Source of the DNA: Aphodosoma sp045631465
Lineage (GTDB): Bacteria > Bacteroidota > Bacteroidia > Bacteroidales > Paludibacteraceae
Length of the DNA stretch: 64,000 nt
Direction: 5' to 3'
Assembly: GCA_045631465.1 (NCBI GenBank)
Contig: JAZQUV010000022.1
Location: forward strand, 1 to 64,000
Shown: positions 34,200-42,153 of the stretch, in pieces
Layout: every line of letters begins with the position of its first letter
Position numbering within the stretch: the first letter of the stretch is position 1
Notes under the pieces: generated by a model
Database searches by the model: none
What the model saw: the letters and a program-made list of their open reading frames with translations, nothing else
Told to the model about the DNA's origin: nothing
Translations under genes and position numbers: made by a program

Positions 34200-34697
34200 T
34201 TATATCGAAACATCTATTATCAACTCCAAATGCGTCTCTACAGCATCGCCATTCATCCTCGCTGAAGTCCATTTCTTATAGGTCTTGAACATTCGCTCTA
34301 CCACCACTACATCGATACCAAAAATTGCTCCATTTGTGATAGATTCAAGGCGTAAATCTCCTGTTTCGGTCACTACAAATTCTATATGCACCTCTGCTCT
34401 TGTACCCATCATTGCCAACATTTCATCTGGATATTTATCAAACAAAATATTGAACACCTTCGACATGTATTTCTGCACATGCGTCAAAAATGCTACATTA
34501 CCACCTGCCGGACGCGCTACTTTTTGCAATTCCAAACCATCAATATTTGCCACTAGGCGACTCTCTACCCAAAAGTTGTCCAATCCTTCCACCTCTATAT
34601 CGCCCGACACAACCGACTCTGCATCATCCTGCGCATTTATATCAATGCACAACACACAATGCACAATACACAGTATTAATAACACTACTTTTCGCAT
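34200..34697 (-). CDS. Exported protein with TonB-C-like domain
   Basis: 165 residues. A signal peptide (MRKVVLLILCIVHCVLCIDINAQ, 1-23) precedes a domain at about 85-165 reading VHIEFVVTETGDLRLESI, then a W at KKWTSARMNGDAV and a final hydrophobic strand LELIIDVSI. This is the layout of the TonB C-terminal fold (FVV...G...W.PA..NG..V), but with a signal peptide and no membrane anchor or Pro-rich spacer. The ATG at 34697 is preferred because the upstream Met at 34712 lies inside a heptamer repeat. It starts 28 bases after the parC stop. Confidence 0.65.
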   Translation of the reverse strand: MRKVVLLILCIVHCVLCIDINAQDDAESVVSGDIEVEGLDNFWVESRLVANIDGLELQKVARPAGGNVAFLTHVQKYMSKVFNILFDKYPDEMLAMMGTRAEVHIEFVVTETGDLRLESITNGAIFGIDVVVVERMFKTYKKWTSARMNGDAVETHLELIIDVSI

Positions 34698-34703
34698 ACA
34701 CCA

Positions 34704-34724
34704 ATTCCTCATTCCTCATTCCTC
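34704..34724 (-). repeat. Heptamer repeat between parC and the TonB-C-like gene
   Basis: Three exact units of ATTCCTC on the + strand. The array abuts the parC stop codon, which is itself formed from the adjoining ATTA. Confidence 0.9.
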
Positions 34725-34725
34725 A

Positions 34726-37416
34726 TTAAAATAAGCTCATCTGCCCATCTTCTGTGATTTGCTCTGGGTCTTCTGGTTGTGTAGATACTATCTCTATTCC
34801 TGCCAACACATCTTCTGCATTCGCTACATCGTTATCCACAATCGGTTCTGGTTGTCGCAATGGTTCCAATTCTTCTACTTCTGCTACCACATAATTGCTC
34901 AATCGCTTACCTTTTGCTTTATAGCCTTTAACTCCAATAAATTCTTCTGCATCTATCTCTATCGCCTCTCGGAACGAATCGCCGCCGCCAAATGTCACCT
35001 TCAATCGTGGATATACTGTATCGGTCAACAAATCTACTCGCGAATTGCCTCCTACTATCAAATACGATGTGCGATTTTTTACTACTTCGAATGTGAATCG
35101 CTTGATATAGTGATACTTTTGCTCGTCGTCATACAACACTGCTGTCCACACTTTTGCTGCATCAAATTTCTCTATCAACATCAAATCATCGTCGTAGTGA
35201 TTGTTTAAGTCGAAACTTGTTGTATAGAAATCGCCCGATTTTGTCACTACTAATATTTGGTCATCACCATCGAAATTACCAATATATTCACCTCGTTTAT
35301 CTACATTGAGGCGCAACACATCGCGGTCGAAATAGATATCCGTGCCGCCCAACGTAGAGCCACCTTTTTGTTTCAACACTATCTTCGCCACATCAAATTT
35401 CGTAAGTATATTACCCATCGCATCACGCCCTTTGATTGCTATCTCCGAGAAGTCTTTCTCGAATGTCAAATTCTTTATTCTGCGTGTCGTTGGCTTCAAT
35501 TGCACTTTGATTATCTCTGCTTCGCCATTAGGGTTTGCTGAGAAATATACCACTTTCGATCCTGCCACGCCTTGTGTCAAATCATACTCTTTATCGCGTG
35601 TCACTGCGCTCACAGCAAAGCGTTTAATATAGTAGCCCTTATCTTTTCCGTTACGATAAACTGCATTATAAATCGTGCGCTTGTCGTTCTTCACCCACAC
35701 GCCCACGTGCAATATATTCTTGCCCACATACACTTTGTCGGCCACTTTTATCACTTTATATTTACCGTCTTTATAGAAGATGATTATATCGTCCATATCC
35801 GAACAGTTTGTTACAAACTCGGTATTTTCATCCTTCTTCAATCCTATACCTACAAATCCTTCTTCGTGATTGATATAAAGTTTTTCGTTGGCTTCTACCA
35901 CTTTTGCAACTTGTATTGTTTCAAAATTGCGCAACTCTGTCTGACGTGGATACAAATGTGCATATTTCGCCTTCAAGTGTTCAAACCACTCTATTGCATG
36001 GTCTATGATATGTGCCAATTTATAGTCCAACTCTTTTATTCTATCCTTCAACGCCACTATCTGCTCTTCGGCTTTGTCGGTGTTGAATTTCAAGATACGT
36101 GCCATCTTGATTTCCAACAATCGTTGCAAATCCTCACGGGTCACCTCTCGTATAAATTTTGGTTTATATGGCTCTAATCTTGTGTCGATATGGTCCAACG
36201 CCGCATCTACCGACTTCGCTTGCTCGAATTGTTTATCTTTATAGATTCGTTCTTCGATGAATATCTTCTCCAACGACGCAAAGTGCAATTGTTCGCTCAA
36301 TTCGCCTCTCTCTATCTCCAATTCTTGACGCAACAAATCCACTGTGCTATTGGTGCTTCGTCTCAACACTTCCGACACGGTGATGAAGCATGGTTTGTTA
36401 TCGTCTACCACACAGCAGTTTGGCGAATAGTTCACCTGACATTTTGTGAAGGCATACAACGCATCTATTGTCTTGTCGCTCGATGTCTTTGCCTCCAAAT
36501 GCACACGTATCTCTACGTTTTTCGATGTATTATCGTCTATCTTCTTGATATTCAACTTACCCTTCTCGTGCGCCTTCACTATCGAATCCATCAACACTCC
36601 CGATGTCACACCGTATGGCACCTCTACTATCTTCAATGTCTTGTTGTCTATCTTCTCTATCTTCGCACGTATTGCCAACTTACCGCCTCTCTCTCCGTCG
36701 TTATATTTCGACACATCCATCATACCCCCTGTCGGAAAGTCTGGATACAATTCAAACTCCTCTCCTTTCAAACATGCCACCGATGCATCACACAATTCTC
36801 CAAAGTTATGAGGCAATATTCTCGAATTCAAGCCCAATCCGATACCTTCCGACCCTTGCGCCAAAAGCAAAGGGAATTTCACTGGCAACGATATCGGCTC
36901 TTTATTTCTTCCGTCATACGATGGTTTCCACTGTGTTGTCTTTGGGTTAAACACAGCCTCCAACGCAAATTTTGTCAATCGCGCCTCTATATAACGTGGT
37001 GCTGCTGCCCCATCTCCGGTCAATATATTACCCCAGTTACCCTGACAGTCAACCAACAAATTCTTCTGACCCAAATTCACCAACGCATCGCCTATCGACG
37101 CATCACCGTGAGGGTGAAATTGCATCGTATGTCCCACTATATTAGCCACTTTATTGTATCGTCCATCATCCAATCTGCGCATTGCGTATAACACACGACG
37201 TTGCACTGGCTTCAATCCGTCATTGATATGTGGTATCGCACGCTCCAAGTTCACATACGACGCATAATCCAAAAACCACGAACGAAACATACCTGACAAA
37301 TGGAACACATCATCCCCTTTGCCATCACTCACTTTATATTCCGAATGCATCCCATCTGCCATATCTTCATACGACTCAACCATCTCATTCTCTTGATTTT
37401 CCAATTCTTCTGACAT
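34726..37416 (-). CDS. parC: DNA topoisomerase IV subunit A (GyrA/ParC family)
   Basis: An 896-residue type IIA topoisomerase breakage-reunion subunit. The catalytic tyrosine lies in APRYIEARL (Tyr about 142), preceded by HPHGDASIGD near 101-110, the quinolone-resistance-determining region. The C-terminal third contains the beta-pinwheel, e.g. VYVGKNILHVGVWV. I favour ParC over GyrA because of the divergent CTD without a clear GyrA box and the acidic tail (EDPEQITEDGQMSLF). It relaxes and decatenates DNA with ParE, which is not in this window. A consensus promoter lies upstream. Confidence 0.9.
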   Translation of the reverse strand: MSEELENQENEMVESYEDMADGMHSEYKVSDGKGDDVFHLSGMFRSWFLDYASYVNLERAIPHINDGLKPVQRRVLYAMRRLDDGRYNKVANIVGHTMQFHPHGDASIGDALVNLGQKNLLVDCQGNWGNILTGDGAAAPRYIEARLTKFALEAVFNPKTTQWKPSYDGRNKEPISLPVKFPLLLAQGSEGIGLGLNSRILPHNFGELCDASVACLKGEEFELYPDFPTGGMMDVSKYNDGERGGKLAIRAKIEKIDNKTLKIVEVPYGVTSGVLMDSIVKAHEKGKLNIKKIDDNTSKNVEIRVHLEAKTSSDKTIDALYAFTKCQVNYSPNCCVVDDNKPCFITVSEVLRRSTNSTVDLLRQELEIERGELSEQLHFASLEKIFIEERIYKDKQFEQAKSVDAALDHIDTRLEPYKPKFIREVTREDLQRLLEIKMARILKFNTDKAEEQIVALKDRIKELDYKLAHIIDHAIEWFEHLKAKYAHLYPRQTELRNFETIQVAKVVEANEKLYINHEEGFVGIGLKKDENTEFVTNCSDMDDIIIFYKDGKYKVIKVADKVYVGKNILHVGVWVKNDKRTIYNAVYRNGKDKGYYIKRFAVSAVTRDKEYDLTQGVAGSKVVYFSANPNGEAEIIKVQLKPTTRRIKNLTFEKDFSEIAIKGRDAMGNILTKFDVAKIVLKQKGGSTLGGTDIYFDRDVLRLNVDKRGEYIGNFDGDDQILVVTKSGDFYTTSFDLNNHYDDDLMLIEKFDAAKVWTAVLYDDEQKYHYIKRFTFEVVKNRTSYLIVGGNSRVDLLTDTVYPRLKVTFGGGDSFREAIEIDAEEFIGVKGYKAKGKRLSNYVVAEVEELEPLRQPEPIVDNDVANAEDVLAGIEIVSTQPEDPEQITEDGQMSLF

Positions 37417-37458
37417 AATATTTTCAAATATAAGTACAACAAACCTAAATTAAGCATG

Positions 37459-37489
37459 CAAATTTACAAAAAAAAATCCAATCTACCAA
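37459..37489 (-). promoter_or_regulatory. Promoter of parC
   Basis: Minus strand: TTG (37487-37489), 20 bases, TAAATTTG (37459-37466), giving a short leader of about 35-40 bases. Confidence 0.75.
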
Positions 37490-37818
37490 CATCCTATCAA
37501 AACTCATTTTAAACAAAAAAAACTAGATAGCAAAGCATCTAGATCGTCTAGAAAAACCATACTCACCAAAAAATCCAGAATATCAGGCAATTCCAAAATA
37601 TCCACATAAAAAACAACCCTTTCAACATCCTCCTTTTCAACTAAATCAACAAAGCCCCCCACCCTCTCCTAATCTACAATATACCATAAATATAGGATAA
37701 ATATACTATAAATATAGGATAAATATACTATAAACATACTATAACTCTATCTTCCAAACACGAAAAAAGCACAAAAAAAATACTCTCACAAAACACTGCT
37801 AATTCCAACTTTTTTTCG

Positions 37819-37826
37819 TACCTTTG
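37819..37826 (+). promoter_or_regulatory. -7 box upstream of ftsB
   Basis: TACCTTTG, 20 bases before the start codon. The -33 region (CACTG) is weak. Confidence 0.6.
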
Positions 37827-37846
37827 CATATCTAAACTAAACTGCT

Positions 37847-38158
37847 ATGAACAAACTTAAACTCCTCTACATCAAAATCAAACAAAACAAGTGGATAAAC
37901 AAATACACTATCACTCTTGTCATCTTTGGTATACTGATCACATTCTTCGACTCAAATAGCCTAATTGCGCGCTACAAGGTCTACCGCGAAAAGCAACAAC
38001 TTTCAAAAGAAATTGCCGAGTACAAGAAACAAATCGAAAAAGACCAAACCTTCCTCGAAGCTATCGAGTCCGATTCCAAAGCGCTCGAACAATTCGCACG
38101 CGAAGAGTACAAAATGAAAGCTCCCAACGAAGACGTCTACATCATCAAAGAAGACTAA
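37847..38158 (+). CDS. FtsB/DivIC-family septum formation initiator
   Basis: A 103-residue bitopic membrane protein: a cytoplasmic N-terminus rich in Lys, one transmembrane helix (YTITLVIFGILITFF, about 20-34), then a periplasmic coiled coil (KEIAEYKKQIEKDQTFLEAI) and a short C-terminal segment EQFAREEYKMKAPNEDVYII. That last segment, ARE.Y.M..P.E..Y, is the DivIC/FtsB signature. It acts in the divisome with FtsL and FtsQ. Confidence 0.9.
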   Translation: MNKLKLLYIKIKQNKWINKYTITLVIFGILITFFDSNSLIARYKVYREKQQLSKEIAEYKKQIEKDQTFLEAIESDSKALEQFAREEYKMKAPNEDVYIIKED

Positions 38159-38165
38159 ATCCCCC

Positions 38166-38228
38166 GTCCGACTAGTCCGAATCGTCCGAATCGTCCGAAC
38201 TGTCCGACTAGTCCGACTAGTCCCAATC
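38166..38228. repeat. 9-bp tandem repeat
   Basis: Seven consecutive units of GTCCGACTA or GTCCGAATC type, followed by eight C and seven A. Related ACTAATCCG words continue to about 38287. A similar 9-base repeat (GCACTAATC) is at 934-958. Confidence 0.9.
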
Positions 38229-38339
38229 CCCCCCCAAAAAAACAACTAATCCGTCCTATTTGACCAATTAGACTAATCCGACTAATCAAAAAAAAATCTT
38301 GTTCTCTTGTCTTCCTGTCTAAAACAACAAAAAACAACT

Positions 38340-39239
38340 ATGGCAAAAAAATCAACCCCTCCTCAACGCAAAAACTCAATCCCTGACCAAAACTACACAG
38401 TTAAGCACGACGCTCAACTCCTCGAATATATGATTGAAATATGGCCTCACCAAAGCCGTAGCGCAATCAAATCGTTCCTTGCTCACCGCCAAATTGCCAT
38501 CAACGGCAAAACCGAAACGGCTTTCGACCTCCCTCTCCGTGCAGGCGACCGCCTCACTTGGCGTAGCGTGGGCGAAGAACGCCAAAATCCTAACCACAAA
38601 GTAAAAATCATATACGAAGACGACCACATCATCGTGGTCGACAAAAAACCTGGCGTTCTCACTATGTCCACTGGTCGCGAAGGCGAACAAACTGCCTATT
38701 CTGTAATGATGGAGCACGTGCGCCGTCGCAACAAAAACAATCGTATCTTCATCGTGCACCGCCTCGACCGCGACACTTCTGGTCTACTCCTCTTTGCTAA
38801 ATCCGAAGAGATTCAAGAAATCCTACAAGAGCGTTGGAACGAAAACATCATCCGCCGCCAATACGTTGGCGTTGTCGAAGGCGAAATGGAACAGTCTGAG
38901 GGTCAAATCGTCTCTTGGCTCACCGAGAATCCTAAATCTCTCAAAATGCAGGCTTCTCCTGTCGACAATGGTGGCAAAAAGGCTATCACCAACTACCGCG
39001 TTATCAAAAACAATGGTCGCTACACCCTACTCGAAATCACGCTCGAAACTGGTCGTAAAAACCAAATCCGCGTGCAACTTGCCTCTATCGGCCACCCTAT
39101 CGCTGGCGACAAACGCTATGGCGCTCAATCCAACCCTCTCGGCCGCCTCTGCCTCCACGCACAAGTCATCTCTTTCATCCACCCCGTAACTCGCGAAGTG
39201 ATGAAATTCGACACCGATATCCCTGCTATCTTCCGATAA
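38340..39239 (+). CDS. RluA-family 23S rRNA/tRNA pseudouridine synthase
   Basis: A 299-residue enzyme with an N-terminal S4 RNA-binding domain (about 36-85, SRSAIKSFLAHRQIAINGK) and the RluA catalytic core with HRLDRDTSGLLLFAK (catalytic Asp about 143). RKNQIRVQLA and HPIAGDKRYG lie further on. It isomerises uridines in ribosomal or transfer RNA; the exact target cannot be told from sequence. I chose the ATG at 38340 because the earlier in-frame start lies inside repetitive intergenic DNA. Confidence 0.92.
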   Translation: MAKKSTPPQRKNSIPDQNYTVKHDAQLLEYMIEIWPHQSRSAIKSFLAHRQIAINGKTETAFDLPLRAGDRLTWRSVGEERQNPNHKVKIIYEDDHIIVVDKKPGVLTMSTGREGEQTAYSVMMEHVRRRNKNNRIFIVHRLDRDTSGLLLFAKSEEIQEILQERWNENIIRRQYVGVVEGEMEQSEGQIVSWLTENPKSLKMQASPVDNGGKKAITNYRVIKNNGRYTLLEITLETGRKNQIRVQLASIGHPIAGDKRYGAQSNPLGRLCLHAQVISFIHPVTREVMKFDTDIPAIFR

Positions 39240-39247
39240 AACAATAA

Positions 39248-39429
39248 AAGACAAAATAACACAAGAACATAATTATTATAAACGTAAATTTTATCGCCAA
39301 AGGCTCAAAGACCGTTGGTTGTCATAAATCAATCGCAAATTAAAACAATTACTGACAAAAAATTTACGAATAATTAACGGAAATTTATGTTCAAAAAAAT
39401 CTTCTTATGTTCTTTTGTTATTCTGTCTT
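39248..39429. repeat. 182-bp element with 25-bp inverted terminal repeats
   Basis: Ends 39248-39272 and 39405-39429 are inverted copies with two mismatches (starting AAGACAAAATAAC and ending GTTATTCTGTCTT). An inner inverted pair, CGTAAATTTT (39283-39292) and AAAATTTACG (39359-39368), is nested inside. There is no coding potential. A shortened relative of the right end (CTTGTTCTCTTGTCTTCCTG) precedes the pseudouridine synthase gene near 38297. Confidence 0.75.
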
Positions 39430-39441
39430 CAAAATAAAACA

Positions 39442-39472
39442 CAAAAAAAGAGACGCTCCGAAAAGCGTCTCT
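39442..39472 (-). terminator. Terminator of tRNA-His
   Basis: AGAGACGCT (39449-39457) pairs with AGCGTCTCT (39464-39472). Seven T follow on the minus strand. Confidence 0.85.
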
Positions 39473-39484
39473 CCAAAAAAGCTG

Positions 39485-39559
39485 GGTGGATGATGGGGAT
39501 CGAACCCACGACCCTCAGGACCACAATCTGATACTCTAACCAACTGAGCTACATCCACC
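39485..39559 (-). tRNA. tRNA-His (GTG anticodon)
   Basis: A cloverleaf can be drawn on the minus strand: acceptor GTGGATG with CATCCAC, D arm GCTCAGTTGGTTAGAGT, anticodon loop TTGTGGT (GTG, histidine) and T loop GGGTTCGATCCCC. An extra 5' G (position -1) faces C73, the identity element of tRNA-His. The 3' CCA is not encoded. It is the only RNA gene found here and lies opposite in strand to its neighbours. Confidence 0.97.
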
Positions 39560-39635
39560 AGGTCTGTTTTGCGAGTGCAAAGTTACAACTTTTTATCGAA
39601 TCTCACAACATTTTTATAATATTTTTTTCAAAGAA

Positions 39636-40370
39636 ATGAAACAAATCAAATATTTCGCTGTAAATGAAGAGATTGAAAACCAAATAAAATCAATCCGTCG
39701 CGCAATTTATCTATCTATGAACGGCATTTGTGCCGAAAATATCGACAATTCTGGCCTCGAATACAAACAAAATTTCGGCGTTGCGTGGTCTCGCATCGTC
39801 GAAATCGCACAAAACTACACCCCCGACTACACCCTCGCCTATCGCCTTTGGCTACTCCCTATTCGCGAAACCAAACTCCTTGCCACCCTACTTTGCCCAC
39901 CTCACGAACTCACTGCCGAACGTCTTGCCGAGTGGACCGATGGCATCTCTACTATCGAACTTGCCGAAATTTTCGCCTTCGCTCTTCTTCGCAAAACTAC
40001 TCTAACCGAACAAATCCTTCAACTCGAGCAAAGCGAAAACCACCTCCTTCGCCTCACCGCCTACCACACCCTCGCTCGCCTAGCTACTCAAAATTTATCT
40101 CATATCGAGTCTGAAGAGAACAAAGAAACAACCGATCAATTCTCAATTCTCAATTCTCAATTCTCAATTCTCAAACTAGCAATCGAGCACATAAATCCTC
40201 AAGATCTCGACGAAATCTCGGCTTTCCGCGCCATCGAAAGCCTCATTACCAACATCACTTTCCGCACATCCGACCTCAATCACATTATTAATAATAAACT
40301 CAACGAAATAAAATCCACTCCAACCACCTATTCCAATCAACTAATTGAAAATTTGAATTTTGAAATTTAA
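39636..40370 (+). CDS. DNA alkylation repair (AlkD-like) helical-repeat protein
   Basis: A 244-residue all-helical protein with short repeated helices (WSRIVEIAQNY, LAYRLWLLPIRETKLLATLL, LAEIFAFALLRKT, LLRLTAYHTLARLA). This resembles the HEAT-like repeats of AlkD-type DNA glycosylases, and the LW...RE...LA pattern is typical, so I assign the family with moderate confidence. Unusually, a 7-bp repeat (five CAATTCT units, 40137-40171) is inside the gene and encodes the linker QFSILNSQFSIL. Gain or loss of one unit would shift the frame. Confidence 0.65.
   Translation: MKQIKYFAVNEEIENQIKSIRRAIYLSMNGICAENIDNSGLEYKQNFGVAWSRIVEIAQNYTPDYTLAYRLWLLPIRETKLLATLLCPPHELTAERLAEWTDGISTIELAEIFAFALLRKTTLTEQILQLEQSENHLLRLTAYHTLARLATQNLSHIESEENKETTDQFSILNSQFSILKLAIEHINPQDLDEISAFRAIESLITNITFRTSDLNHIINNKLNEIKSTPTTYSNQLIENLNFEI
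40137..40171 (+). repeat. Heptamer tandem repeat inside the AlkD-like gene
   Basis: Five exact CAATTCT units in 7-base register within coding sequence, at about codons 168-179. Confidence 0.95.
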
Positions 40371-40406
40371 AATTCCAAAATTCAAACACAAAGTGTAATC
40401 AATTTT

Positions 40407-40434
40407 CAACTTTCAACTTTCAACTTTCAACTTT
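40407..40434 (+). repeat. Heptamer repeat upstream of the HU/SPOR gene
   Basis: Four CAACTTT units followed by a T run that leads directly into the -7 box TATCTTTG. Confidence 0.9.
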
Positions 40435-40440
40435 TTTTTG

Positions 40441-40448
40441 TATCTTTG
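40441..40448 (+). promoter_or_regulatory. -7 box abutting the HU/SPOR start codon
   Basis: TATCTTTG ends only 4 bases before the GTG at 40453, so a transcript starting at the usual distance would have essentially no leader. There is no -33 TTTG; the heptamer array occupies that place. Confidence 0.55.
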
Positions 40449-40452
40449 CATC

Positions 40453-41391
40453 GTGAAAAATCTTGTCCAACATATAGAATCGCTTATCATCAAGCACGAA
40501 TGCGTCATCGTGCCTGGTCTCGGTGGGTTTCTTACCTATCGCGACCATGCTATCGTACGCAACAATCGTCTATATGCCCCAACGCAACGCATAAGATTCA
40601 ATTCACTTCTCACCCACCACGACGGTCTGCTCGCCGAGGCATATATGCAAGACCGCCACATCTCTTACACCGAAGCCCTCCAAGCAATCAAAGCCGATGT
40701 AGAACGAATCACTACTTCACTCCACGCTGGCAACACATTCCTCTTCGGTCGCATCGGTTCGCTCTCTCTAACCGATGGCAATATCACACTTCACGACAAC
40801 GATTGCAAGTTCCTACCCGAAAACATCGGACTCCCTGTCGTACAACTCAAACAACTTGCATCGGCTCAACCTACCAACTCTATCACTATCAACATACCGC
40901 AAACATCAACCAACGTTTTGCGTTATGTAGCATCAATAGCAATCATATTTCTCATAACGCTATTCATTCCTAATCCGATTGCCAACGACACCCAACGCGC
41001 GTCTCTCTCATTCGACTCGCTCCGCAACATTAAAAGTATAGAAATCAGTGATAAGAGTGTTGTAAATAGTGATAAAAATATAGAAATTAACGAGGAGAAT
41101 GTAGTGAATAGTAATGAAAGTGTAGAGAATAATTCCTCACTCCTCACTCCTCATTCCTCATTAAACAAATATCACCTCATCATCGCAAGTCTCACATCAC
41201 GCAATGATGCCGAAGAATATATTGCCAATCACACACAATTCGATCGCACTCAGTTGCAAATAATCGAAAGCAACGGCAAATATCGAATTTCAGCAGCAGG
41301 GTTCAACAAATACAAAGAGGCTCTTGAGTATGCCGATAGCATTCGCGACAATATACCAGTTGCCAAAAAGGCTTGGATTTTATGTAAATAA
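40453..41391 (+). CDS. HU-like (CCDC81-type) and SPOR-domain membrane protein
   Basis: 312 residues. The N-terminal segment (KNLVQHIESLIIKHECVIVPGLGGFLTY) and the following region to about 135 match the paired HU-like domains found in Bacteroidetes together with SPOR. A transmembrane helix (YVASIAIIFLITLFIP) lies near 155-172, then a Ser/Asn/Glu linker of about 50 residues, and a C-terminal SPOR-like domain (YHLIIASLTSRNDAEEYI to the end) expected to bind denuded septal peptidoglycan. I chose GTG at 40453, which gives the conserved beginning; the TTG at 40438 would overlap the -7 box. A heptamer repeat is translated in the linker. Confidence 0.82.
   Translation: MKNLVQHIESLIIKHECVIVPGLGGFLTYRDHAIVRNNRLYAPTQRIRFNSLLTHHDGLLAEAYMQDRHISYTEALQAIKADVERITTSLHAGNTFLFGRIGSLSLTDGNITLHDNDCKFLPENIGLPVVQLKQLASAQPTNSITINIPQTSTNVLRYVASIAIIFLITLFIPNPIANDTQRASLSFDSLRNIKSIEISDKSVVNSDKNIEINEENVVNSNESVENNSSLLTPHSSLNKYHLIIASLTSRNDAEEYIANHTQFDRTQLQIIESNGKYRISAAGFNKYKEALEYADSIRDNIPVAKKAWILCK
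41132..41159 (+). repeat. Heptamer tandem repeat inside the HU/SPOR gene
   Basis: Four 7-base units (ATTCCTC, ACTCCTC, ACTCCTC, ATTCCTC) encode part of the linker before the SPOR domain. The same heptamer is intergenic at 34704-34724. Confidence 0.9.
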
Positions 41392-41421
41392 TTCATAGTA
41401 CAAAAATAATTAACAAAAACC

Positions 41422-41452
41422 TTTGTACTATGAATTTTTTTTTGTACCTTTG
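41422..41452 (+). promoter_or_regulatory. Promoter of rpsP
   Basis: TTTG (41422-41425), 19 bases, TACCTTTG (41445-41452): an exact Bacteroidetes consensus. The leader is about 55 bases. Confidence 0.85.
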
Positions 41453-41511
41453 CACCGCTTTTCGAGAAAAAGCATTTTAGGTATTAACAAATTAAAAATC
41501 AAAGAAAAAGA

Positions 41512-42048
41512 ATGGCAACTAAAATTAGATTGCAACGCAATGGTCGTAAAGGGTATGCCTACTACCACATTGTTATCGCTGACTCACGTGCTCCACGTGA
41601 TGGACGTTTTGTAGAACGTATCGGTTCTTACAACCCAAACACTAACCCAGCAGCTATCGATCTTAACTTCGAACGCGCTCTTTATTGGGTAATGTGCGGT
41701 GCTCAACCAACTGACACTGTTCGCAACATCCTTTCAGGCGAAGGTGTGCTTTTGAAAAAACACCTCCTCGGTGGTGTACAAAAAGGCGCATTCAACGAAG
41801 CAGAAGCAGAAAAACGTTTCGAAGCTTGGAAAGCTAACAAAACTAAAGCTGTTGAAGCTATCGTTAAACAAGAAGCTGACGCTAAAGCTGCTAACATGAA
41901 AGCTCGTCTCGAAGCTGAAAAAGCATCTAACAAAGCTAAAGCTGAAGAAATCGCTAAGAAAAAAGCTGAAGCACTCGCTGCTCAAGAAGCTGCTGCTGCC
42001 GAAGAAGCTGCTGCAACTGAAGCTACAGAAGCTCCTGCTGCTGAATAA
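41512..42048 (+). CDS. rpsP: 30S ribosomal protein S16 with long Ala/Lys/Glu tail
   Basis: Residues 1-85 are classic S16 (MATKIRLQRNGRKGYAYYHI, DSRAPRDGRFVERIGSYNP). They are followed by about 95 residues of Lys/Ala/Glu-rich, probably helical, low-complexity tail ending in AATEATEAPAAE. The E. coli protein has 82 residues; extended forms are usual in Bacteroidetes. The gene stands alone, without rimM-trmD-rplS, and has its own strong promoter and terminator. Codon use is typical of highly expressed genes (many GCT, AAA, CGT). Confidence 0.97.
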   Translation: MATKIRLQRNGRKGYAYYHIVIADSRAPRDGRFVERIGSYNPNTNPAAIDLNFERALYWVMCGAQPTDTVRNILSGEGVLLKKHLLGGVQKGAFNEAEAEKRFEAWKANKTKAVEAIVKQEADAKAANMKARLEAEKASNKAKAEEIAKKKAEALAAQEAAAAEEAAATEATEAPAAE

Positions 42049-42086
42049 TTATCGTCCCCAAAACGATATTGCTTTAGCAAAACATA

Positions 42087-42115
42087 AAGCCCGAAAGCAA
42101 TTTCGGGCTTTTTTT
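42087..42115 (+). terminator. Terminator of rpsP
   Basis: A perfect 10-bp stem AAGCCCGAAA / TTTCGGGCTT with GCAA loop, followed by seven T. Confidence 0.95.
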
Positions 42116-42153
42116 ACAAAAAAAAGAATCACAACCAGATTATCTGACCTATC

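Larger units (their letters stand above)
37417..37846. other. Divergent intergenic region parC / ftsB
   Basis: No gene in 430 bases. It contains the parC promoter (minus) near 37459 and the ftsB -7 box (plus) at 37819. Between them is an AT-rich tandem repeat with a unit of 22 bases (ATAAATATAGG then ATAAATATACT), twice plus a partial copy, at about 37689-37745. The words CCCTCTCC and ATATACTATAA there faintly resemble repeat II read in reverse. Confidence 0.6.

Noticed and set aside
36190..37191. Long open frame (333 codons) on the + strand opposite parC
   Set aside because: It is the mirror of a well-conserved topoisomerase gene; the translation is low in Gly/Ala and rich in Cys/His/Tyr/Arg, as expected of an antisense shadow, and has no domain pattern.
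38003..38245. Open frames across the 9-bp repeat (RTIRTIRTS-type translation)
   Set aside because: Repeat-derived periodic peptides that also overlap ftsB in antisense.
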